A DNA stretch of 64,000 nt, taken from the NCBI GenBank assembly GCA_006937955.1, contig SSNP01000037.1:3564304-3628303 (forward strand), given 5' to 3'. The notes under the pieces are model-generated. The model worked only from the letters and a program-made list of their open reading frames with translations. It searched no databases and was not told the DNA's origin. The DNA is from Pachypanchax playfairii (taxonomy: Eukaryota; Chordata; Actinopteri; Cyprinodontiformes; Aplocheilidae). Below are positions 25,201 through 36,200 of the stretch, piece by piece; the stretch's first letter is position 1, and every line of letters begins with the position of its first letter. A program made the translations under genes and the position numbers.

Positions 25201-26123
25201 CTCGTTCATGTTCCGTAACTGAACTCGTTCTGTAACTGAACTCGTTCATGTTCCGTAACAGAACTCGTTCATGTTCCGTACCATGAACTCGTTCATGTTC
25301 CGTAACTGAACTCGTTAATGTTCCGTAACTGAACTCGTTCATGTTCCGTAACTGAACTCGTTAATGTTCCGTAACAGAACTCGTTAATGTTCCGTAACAG
25401 AACTCGTTTATGTTCCGTAACTGAACTTGTGGAATTTCATCCAGATAAGATCTAAATCAGTTCATCAGAACAGTATTTGGACCCAAACAGGCCCGGTTTG
25501 ATCAGGATTTTAACTGATCTGATGATCATGACCCATTTTAAAGTCCAACAGAATCACAGAACCAAACCTAAAGTTTGGACTCTGCAGCTGATTTTGGGGG
25601 AGAAGTAACACATTTACCTCCTCCTTCGGGTTTGGACCAGCGAACCCACCTGAGCGCCTCCAGCTCCAGGAGCTCCTTCCGGGCCCGCTCGGCCTCGGCC
25701 TGGTCTGTGATCCTCTGTCGCTCCAGCTTCCCCCGAGCTTCCTGCTCCAGACGTTCCGCCTCGTGCCTGCGGGACCAACAGAACTTCATGAGTCCGTGCA
25801 ACGCTTCCTTTTGGATGAATTCTGTGTGTGGCCGTGAGTTTCGGACCGGGCCGCTGCTTCCTGAGAGTTAGTGGTGATCTCGATGGCGAGCTGGACGCTC
25901 TTCTGCAGGGCGTCTCTGGTCCTCTGGTCCACAGGCTCCACGGACTGGATGTCCACGCTGCTGATCACCAGGTTGTTCTGACTGAATCTGAGACTGGGTC
26001 GGACCGCCAGCTTCTCATCGAAACCGAACACGGCCGAGCAGATGATCCGGTTCGAGTTCTGAATAAACAGAAGACAAAAATCAGAGAACAGATTCTGTTT
26101 AAAGAACCCGGACCCGTCAGCCC

Positions 26124-26156
<33 letters not shown>

Positions 26157-26692
26157 GAGAACCCGGACCCGTCAGCCCGTCTCTCTCTCTCTCTCTCTCT
26201 CTCTAAAGAACCTGGACCCGTGAGCCCGTCTCTCTCTCTCTCTCTCTAAAGAACCCGGCCCCGTCAGCCCGTCTCTCTCTCTCTCTCTCTAAAGAACCCG
26301 AACCCGTCAGCCCGTCTCTCTCTCTCTCTCTCTCTCTCTCTAAAGAACCCAGACCCGTCAGCCCGTCTCTCTCTCTCTCTCTCTCTCTCTCTAAAGAACC
26401 CGGGCCCGTCAGCCCGTCTCTCTCTCTCTCTCTAAAGAACCCGGCCCCGTCAGCCCGTCTCTCTCTCTCTCTAAAGAACCCGGACCCGTCAGCTCGTCTC
26501 TCTCTCTCTCTCTCTCTCTAGAGAACCCGGACCCGTCAGCCCGTCTCGCCCGTCTCTCTCTCTCTCTCTCTAAAGAACCCGAACCCGTCAGCCCGTCTCT
26601 CTCTCTCTCTCTCTCTCTAAAGAACCCGAACCCGTCAGCCCGTCTCTCTCTCTCTCTCTCTCTCTCTCTAAAGAACCCAGACCCGTCAGCCC

Positions 26693-26727
<35 letters not shown>

Positions 26728-26928
26728 AAGAACCCGGACCCGTCAGCCCGTCTCTCTCTCTCTCTCTCTAAAGAACCCGGACCCGTCAGCCCGTCTCTCT
26801 CTCTCTCTCTAAAGAACCCGGACCCGTCAGCCCGTCTCTCTCTCTCTCTCTCTCTCTCTCTAAAGAACCCGGACCCGTCAGCCCGTCTCTCTCTCTCTCT
26901 CTCTCTCTAAAGAACCCGGACCCGTCAG

Positions 26929-26963
<35 letters not shown>

Positions 26964-27067
26964 GAGAACCCGGACCCGTCAGCCCGTCTCTCTCTCTCTC
27001 TCTAGAGAACCCGGACCCGTCAGCCCGTCTCTCTCTCTCTCTCTAGAGAACCCGGACCCGTCCGCCC

Positions 27068-27102
<35 letters not shown>

Positions 27103-27214
27103 AAGAACCCGGACCCGTCAGCCCGTCTCTCTCTCTCTCTCTCGAGAACCCGCACCCGCCAGCCCGTCTCTCTCTCTCTCTCTCTCTCTCTAGAGAACCC
27201 GGACCCGTCAGCCC

Positions 27215-27249
<35 letters not shown>

Positions 27250-30200
27250 GAGAACCCGGCCCCGTCAGCCCGTCTCTCTCTCTCTCTCTAAAGAACCCGG
27301 ACCCGTCAGCCCGTCTCTCTCTCTCTCTCTCTCTCAAAGAACCCGAACCCGTCAGCCCGTCTCTNNNNNNNNNNNNNNNNNNNNNNNNNNNNNNNNNNNN
27401 NNNNNNNNNNNNNNNNNNNNNNNNNNNNNNNNNNNNNNNNNNNNNNNNNNNNNNNNNNNNNNNNNNNNNNNNNNNNNNNNNNNNNNNNNNNNNNNNNNNN
27501 NNNNNNNNNNNNNNNNNNNNNNNNNNNNNNNNNNNNNNNNNNNNNNNNNNNNNNNNNNNNNNNNNNNNNNNNNNNNNNNNNNNNNNNNNNNNNNNNNNNN
27601 NNNNNNNNNNNNNNNNNNNNNNNNNNNNNNNNNNNNNNNNNNNNNNNNNNNNNNNNNNNNNNNNNNNNNNNNNNNNNNNNNNNNNNNNNNNNNNNNNNNN
27701 NNNNNNNNNNNNNNNNNNNNNNNNNNNNNNNNNNNNNNNNNNNNNNNNNNNNNNNNNNNNNNNNNNNNNNNNNNNNNNNNNNNNNNNNNNNNNNNNNNNN
27801 NNNNNNNNNNNNNNNNNNNNNNNNNNNNNNNNNNNNNNNNNNNNNNNNNNNNNNNNNNNNNNNGTCTCTCTCTCTCTCTCTCTAAAGAACCCGAACCCGT
27901 CAGCCCGTCTCTCTCTCTCTCTCTCTCTCTAAAGAACCCGAACCCGTCAGCCCGTCTCTCTCTCTCTCTCTCTCTAAAGAACCCGAACCCGTCAGCCCGT
28001 CTCTCTCTCTCTCTCTCTAAAGAACCCAGACCCGTCAGCCCGTCTGTCTCTATAAAGAACCAGAACATATTTATTTCCTGTTCAGATTATGACAGAATCA
28101 ACAATAATAATCAAAAACACCCGTAAAACTGAATGAGGTGAATCAGTTGAAGAACCGGAGCAGGTTTTTGTGCGACCCGGATCGTTGAGGATTAATCTCA
28201 TGATTTGAATAAAACATGACAGAGTCGAGGTTTCTCAGAGGAAACTCTGACTCTGCTCCGTACGAACCTTGTGGAAGTCGTCAAACTGCACGGAGGCGAC
28301 GGCTCCTCTGATTCGTGAGGCGATGGCTTTACAGGCGTCTCCAACAAAATCCGGGACGGAAAACAGAGATGCTGCCTGGGCCGGATCAGCCGGAGATTTG
28401 ACATCAAAGTGCCTGAACAGGACGAGGAGACAGTCAGACAGCAGATAAATAAATCTGTCCAGATTAAAAAGGGCGGGTTCTGTAGACGGAACCGGATCAC
28501 ATTAAACATCTTGGGTCAGCAGGGTTAGAAAAGCAGGACGAGGGACGAACATACAAACGAAAAGTCAGTTTAAAGAGACCATTTCATACAAATTTCAGGA
28601 CTTTGTGGTTATTTCTTAAGTATTAACCAGTAATATGAAACATTTTATATCTAAAACACATCAGGAAACACTGATTAACAGACCTTTCAATCTGTCTGCA
28701 TTAAAATCCAGCTGGTTCCGGCTCCTTCCGTCAGGGTGCTTCGGCAGCAGCTCGTTCATATTCTAACTTGCTGGACTCTGATTGGCTAACAAACTAGCCT
28801 ATGAGAGCAAGGTATACTGTTTCCTGCCCCGCTGCACATGTCAACATCAGACGTTCTCTTTTCCTGTTTGATACGTCTTATGCTAACAGCTTTTAGCTAG
28901 TAGCATGCTAGGTATTATGCTAACAGCTTTTAGCCAGCAGCATGCTAGGTGTGGTTTCAACTGCAGGAGCTGATGAATACTAACGAACAAAGGAGTTGTG
29001 ATGAAACAGATACAGGTCATTAGAACTCGGGAGAACTCGGGTTTTATCACCACCTGCGTAGTTTGAGAGATTAAAACTGAAAGAGAAGTTGTTGACCTGT
29101 TTTAACACCTCCCCAAACGAACCAGACTTTCTGTGCAAACGAACTAGAGTTTGATTCAAGCGGACTAAACAGGGCTGATGTGAATGCACGCTGTAATCCA
29201 AACTGGAACCAACGGGAAGAGCCGGTTTATTATTAGATCAGAGTTTTTTAGGCAGTAAAAGGATTAAAACTGATTGAGTACCAGAGAGTCCACTTACCAG
29301 TTGTAGGCGAGCTGCAGCTGCAGGCGGGCGTGGTCAGCTGTCTCGATGGTGATGACGTCAGTGCAGAAGTCGGGCCCCAGCAGGAGGCAGATGGCTTTGA
29401 TGACGTTGGCCCTCTTGGGTTTGTCTCCAGACAGCGACAGGACGGTGAACTGCTCATCGGGTCCCAGCATCACTAGTTCTGGTCCAAACACCACCCTAAA
29501 GACCAACAGGCCGGATCAGAGAACTCATTCCAGTCCTTCCACGGCTCCACGGGCCGCCAACAGAACCCAGAATCAACTTCAAAACACTGAAAACTTACTG
29601 CCCCCCAAACCCCGCCCCCATGTGACCAGCGTCATATAGCCCCGCCCTCTCAGGTCTTCTTCTGTCACTCACCTTATTGTTCCATCTAGGAATCACAGCG
29701 TTCTTGGCTCTGATGTCACTCCCACTGGTCTCCAGTCTCACCTGAACTCACCTGATTAAACGACCAGTCTTGCACAATGCTGCGGCGTTCTACGTTTCTC
29801 GTTTTGTTTCCTTAGCAGTTTTTATTATTTTGGGTTGTTCTATACAAGAGGCTTACAAGAGGCTTTCACCCCCTCCACGCCATCAGGGCAGGACGACTCA
29901 CCTGGCCTTCTTCTCTCTGTAGTCGTACACCTGTACAGCGGCGTTGTGAGGGACTCTGAAGGTAACCACCCGGGTCTTGTCCCTCGGCCTGCCTTCTCCG
30001 GCACCGACACGACTCGAGCGGTCGGCCAGCGGGTCGATCCAAGTCGTCAGCAGAGCTTCGACATTTGGAGGAAGTTCCTTTTCCCACAGCTCTTCGTCCT
30101 GGTTCAGCATGTAGGTGTGGCCGATCACCGCACGCACCTGGGACAAAAAGCAGGTGTTATTTCAACACGAGTTCTGTGTTCAAAGTGTTGGTCTGTGAAA

Positions 30201-33200
30201 CACGTCAGATTTTCATCCGTGTCTCAAATATACAAGCAGAAGAAATCTGATGAATCTACTGGAGGATCAGATCAAACAACTGATGGTTCCTTCAAAGCAC
30301 CTTTCCTGTCTTGATGTCCCGGACGTAGAGACCCTCGTTCTCGTCCAGTGGGATGGCGCGCTGCTTCAGCACCACCTCCACGCTGGCAGGGGGGACGTAC
30401 TCGATGGGTCCCCGCAGCATCCAACGGTCTCCAGGGCGACGGAGGACACTGCTCCGTTTGGATCGCTTCACCCTCTGCTGCAACGGCTCCTCGTCTTCCT
30501 CGACTTCTTCCTCCTCTTCTTCAGGCTGACAGAGAGGGAGGGGGAGGACGGAGAGGAAGTTTAATGTGGCGATGCAACGAAGAGAAGGAGCAGGAGGAAG
30601 GGTGGGAGGAGCAGGAGGAAGAGTGGGAGGAGCAGGAGGAAGGGTGGGAGGAGCAGGAGGAAGGGTGGGAGGAGCAGGAGGAAGAGTGGGAGGAGCAGGA
30701 GGAAGGGTGAGAAGCAGACACTAATAAAAATAAATGATGAAAAACAATCCGAAAGGGGAAACAGGAAGAAGAGAGGACAGGGACAGGTGGACAGGGACAG
30801 GTGGACAGGTGTGTAACATGACCAATAATCTGTTAAATATTCTGCAGTGACTGATGTTCAGGTCAGATGGTAAGAAGAGGTGCATTATGGGTACATGTGT
30901 ATTTCTGCTCTGATTGTAGAACTTGTTGAACTAGAATCTGGATCATCCCTTGAGTTTGGAACGTTTACAGTCTGAATGATTCAGAGGTCAAAGGTCACAC
31001 ACCAACACAAAAACAACATTCCTGTGAAAATATTCAGCCACAAGAACCGAATCAGCCAAAGTCCAAAGAAAACTCAGAAAGATCTTCTGAGTCTGAGACC
31101 TGCTGATCCAGAACCAGTTTCACAGGTGTCAGGTCATGTTGCTAACAGACAAGTTGAAGGTAATAAAACCTGTATCAGCCATGTGGGCGTGTACTTGGAC
31201 TCACTGAAAGCTTCACGCCCTCTTTCCAGGAACCTTCAGAGAAAAGCTGCAGCCGCGAGGTCACGGCACACCTCTGACTTCATACCTGTCCTCACACACC
31301 TTTTACCAACACAACCTTTGTTCCTTTAATCTCTTCTGCAACACTGACGAGTTACACAATCAGCTAAACAAAGTCTGAAGGTTTCAGCCCGGTCCCTTAA
31401 AATCACCTAGAAACCGTCTGGGATGGAGAGACGGAGACCAGCGAGCTGCAGCTGATCAATACGATCAATAACACTGAACAGTGTTTGATTAGAGGTAAAA
31501 GATAAAAGTGTTGGTCTGAAAACACTTTGATTACATGATGTGATCACACGGACCTGCAGCCAGAAGCAGAGACAACATGGTTTATTCAACACGGGACGAA
31601 GCAACAGGACGTAGGCCCAGGACGCAGGACCAGGACGCACGCCCAGGACGCAGGACCAGGACGCACGCCCAGGACGCAGGACCAGGACNGCAGGAGGAAG
31701 GGTGGGAGGAGCAGGAGGAAGGGTGGGAGGAGCAGGAGGAAGGGTGGGCCAGGACGCAGGACCAGGACGCACGCCTAGGACACACACCCAGGACGCACGC
31801 CCAGGACCAGGACACACACCCAGGACGCACGCCTAGGACACACACCCAGGACGCACGCCTAGGACGAGGACCAGGACGCACGCCTAGGACACACACCCAG
31901 GACGCACGCCCAGGACGCACGACCAGGACGCACGCCCAGGACGCAGGACCAGGACGCACGCCCAGGACGCAGGACCAGGACGCACGCCCAGGACGCACAC
32001 CCAGGACGCACGCCCAGGACCAGGACGCACGCCCAGGACGCAGGACCAGGACGCACGCCCAGGACGCAGGACCAGGACGCACGCCCAGGACGCAGGACCA
32101 GGACGCACGCCCAGGACGCTGGACCAGGACGCACGCCCAGGACCAGGACGCACGCCCAGGACGCAGGACCAGGACGCAGGACCAGGACGCAGGACCAGGA
32201 CGCACGCCTAGGACGTAGGCCCAGGACGCAGGACCAGGACGCAGGACCAGGACGCACGCCTAGGACACACACCCAGGACGCACGCCCAGGACGCACGCCT
32301 AGGACACACACCCAGGATGCACGCCTAGGACACACACCCAGGATGCACGCCTAGGACACACACCCAGGACGCACGCCCAGGACGCAGGACCAGGACGCAC
32401 GCCCAGGACGCACGCCCAGGACGCACGCCCAGGACGCACGCCCAGGACGCACGCCCAGGACGCACGCCCAGGACGCACGCCCAGGACGCACGCCCAGGAC
32501 GCACGCCCAGGACGCACGCCCAGGACGCAGGACCAGGACGCAGGACCAGGACGCACGCCCAGGACGCAGGACCAGGACGCAGGACCAGGACGCACGCCTA
32601 GGACACACACCCAGGATGCACGCCCAGGACCAGGACACACACCCAGGACGCACGCCTAGGACACACACCCAGGACGCACGCCTAGGACACACACCCAGGA
32701 CGCACGCCCAGGACGCAGGCCCAGGACGCAGGCCCAGGACGCACGCCCAGGACGCAGGACCAGGACGCACGCCCAGGACGCAGGACCAGGACGCACGCCC
32801 AGGACGCACGCCCAGGACGCAGGACCAGGACGCACGCCTAGGACACACACCCAGGACGCACGCCTAGGACACACACCCAGGACGCACGCCCAGGACGCAG
32901 GACCAGGACGCACGCCCAGGACGCAGGACCAGGACGCAGGACCAGGACGCACGCCCAGGACGCAGGCCAGGACGCAGGACCAGGACGCACGCCTAGGACA
33001 CACACCCAGGATGCACGCCTAGGACACACACCCAGGACGCACGCCCAGGACGCAGGACCAGGACGCACGCCCAGGACGCACGCCCAGGACGCAGGACCAG
33101 GACGCACGCCCAGGACGCAGGACCAGGACGCAGGACCAGGACGCACGCCTAGGACACACACCCAGGATGCACGCCTAGGACACACACCCAGGATGCACGC

Positions 33201-36200
33201 CTAGGACACACACCCAGGACGCACGACCAGGACGCAGGACCAGGACGCACGCCCAGGACGCAGGACCAGGACGCACGCCCAGGACGCAGGACCAGGACGC
33301 AGGACCAGGACGCACGCCTAGGACACACACCCAGGACGCACGCCCAGGACCAGGACACACACCCAGGACGCACGCCTAGGACGCAGGACCAGGACGCAGG
33401 ACCAGGACGCACGCCCAGGACGCAGGACCAGGACGCACGCCCAGGACGCACGCCCAGGACGCAGGACCAGGACGCACGCCCAGGACGCACGCCTAGGACA
33501 CACACCCAGGATGCACGCCCAGGACGCAGGACCAGGACGCACGCCCAGGACGCAGGACCAGGACGCACGCCCAGGACGCACGCCCAGGACGCAGGACCAG
33601 GACGCACGCCCAGGACGCAGGACCAGGACGCACGCCCAGGACGCACGCCCAGGACGCAGGACCAGGACGCACGCCCAGGACGCAGGACCAGGACGCACGC
33701 CCAGGACGCAGGACCAGGACGCACGCCCAGGACGCAGGACCAGGACGCACGCCCAGGACGCAGGACCAGGACGCACGCCCAGGACGCAGGACCAGGACCC
33801 ACACCCAGGACGTACACATGTACATCCTGTAAATCCTGCTGCCATAGCGTCCTCACCTCGGTGTCGTTGAACGCCTCCACGGCTCGCAGCACCAGACCCT
33901 CCTCCTCCGACAGCACGTACACATTCTGAATGCCGTGTTCAAGGTGCTCGCCGGGCTGCAGGAAAAACGAGCGCTCGCCCTGATGGAGATGAAGCAGAAG
34001 AGTTGAGTCAGAGGAGAACGTACAGAAACAGAACAGATCTCCAACCAATCAGAGGAGGAGGTGGAGCTCCAACAGGAAACATTTAAACAGGTGGAGCTCG
34101 AGACCTGCTAATGACATGAAACACTTGGTTAGTGACTAGTTAACTTCCCGCTTCAGGTTTTATTAATATGACTTCATTATAAAACTGTAATAAATCACCT
34201 GAATGGAAAACACCAACTTTTCTGTTTTGAAACTGAATGTTGGTCCGATTCAGACTCTCCTCACCTTCACCACCTTCTTCTGACCCAGCTGAGGCTTCCC
34301 ATCAGGTCCCACCGGGTCCAGGATCACACAGTACTGCCTGCTGTTCAGGGTGGTCACATTCACTACTCCCACCAGGTCCTCCGCCACAGACGGGATGTGC
34401 GCCTCCCTGTCGGCCATGGTGACCAGCCACTCCTCCCCCGTACGGCGCTCCCGCCCACCAGCATCCTTAAAGGGCCGTAGAGCACGAACATGCAGCGCTT
34501 TCTAGAAACATGAAACGATCCAGATGTAAAATCAAGTCATGATCTCTGATAAGTCACCAGGTTTTATATAGTCTGACAGCATCATGTGACTCACTACCAG
34601 CAGCTCTCAGACACTCTAACTTCCTGTAACCAGCCTGAGTATCGGTGTACCTCAGGGATCCGTACTGAGACTCCTGCTGATCAGTCTGAATCAACATGTT
34701 TCACATGTTCTCAGCTTGATGCTGAGGATGTGAAGACACGCTGCTCTGAATCAACACCTACAGCAACCTGTCCTACCTGAGTCTGAATCTCACCTAAACA
34801 AACATTCAGATGTTCTTCATTCCAAAATAAAAGCATCTCAATATAAAAAAGTTTCATTATTATTGGTTCACCTTTATATGTAATTTCCCCCCGTGGGACA
34901 ATAAAGTATTTTCAATTCAATTCAATAATCCTGAGCTGAGGAGGTGAAGAATGTTCTGAGCTTTAGGTCTGTGGTTGCAGATGAAACTAGCACATGACCC
35001 AGTTGACAGGTCTAACTAACAGCAGAATGTTTCTGTGGGTTTTCATGCTTCCTGTTTTAGCTGCTCCAAACTAACAGTCTGTCTGAGCAGGTGTCACTGT
35101 TAGGACTCAGAATCCGGTTATAAAACTCCATCGATGCTTCTTGAACTCCTTCTACATCTCTGAGATCTTTGGATATTATTCAGTTAAAGTAAATGTAACA
35201 TGAGATGCTGTGAGGGGCGGAGTCACCTTGTCAGTGAGGATGAAAGCGTTGACGATGTCAATGACCTCCTCGTGAGCACCTGGCAGGTACGCTCCCACTT
35301 TACTGACTAGCCACTCCTCACCTGTATCACACAGAACCAGAACCAATTCAGTATGTTACACACCAGGTTCTGGATCTCATCAGTTCTGGTCCTTATAGTC
35401 AGACATGTAAATATAAACAGACATTATGAGACATAGAAGACAGACAGTAGAGACATTCAGCAGCATCGTCCACCATGAATGAATCCAGGTCCTGGATGGA
35501 GGAGTTCACGTCCTGGATGGAGGAGTCCAGGTCCTGGATGGAGGAGTGGAGTCCAGGTCCTGGATGGAGGAGTGGAGTCCAGGTCCTGGATGGAGGAGTT
35601 CACGTCCTGGATGGAGGAGTGGAGTCCAGGTCCTGGATGGAGGAGTCCAGGTCCTGGATGGAGGAGTGGAGTCCAGGTCCTGGATGGAGGAGTTTAGGTC
35701 CTGGGTGATGCTGATCCCCAGAAACCTGGACCTGTCCATCATAGTTACAGGTGTATATAATAATGGGGGACAGGGTAGAGACTCCTCCTGAAGTCCACTG
35801 TTATCTTAACAGTTTTTAAGAGTGTTGAGTTCTAGATGGTTCTGACTGCACCAGAGGACCAGCTGGTCCACTTCCTGTCTGTAAGAAGACTTGTCTCTGT
35901 CCCTGATGAGGACGATGACCGTCATGTCATCTACAAACTTCAGGGGTTTAACAGATGGATCACTGGATCAGCTGTTAAAAGGTGTAAAACTACCGGGTTT
36001 CTTCAGGTTCAGAACATCTCAATGTCTCCGTGTCCTCCACCTGTGTGGACAAGGTGTCACCTGGTCTGCAGGTGTTTAACTGTTACCTGTGACTCTCTGG
36101 ATGCCTCCACGGTCTTTGCCCTCCTTGCGAGCTCTCAGTCTGATGGCCTGGTTCTCGTGGATCACCGTGGCCTTGATGGTCTCCAGAACCACCACCTCCT

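Noticed and set aside
25429..26103. A second mvp paralogue
   Set aside because: Only two exons plus flanking intron, nearly identical to the first copy; better explained as local duplication or assembly artefact.
27352..28068. Long minus-strand open frame through the N gap
   Set aside because: It consists of CT-array sequence and N; the translation is not a protein.
31577..33830. Open frames on both strands rich in Arg, Pro, Gly and Trp
   Set aside because: By-products of a 13-bp stop-free repeat inside mvp intron 8; no start context or conservation signature.
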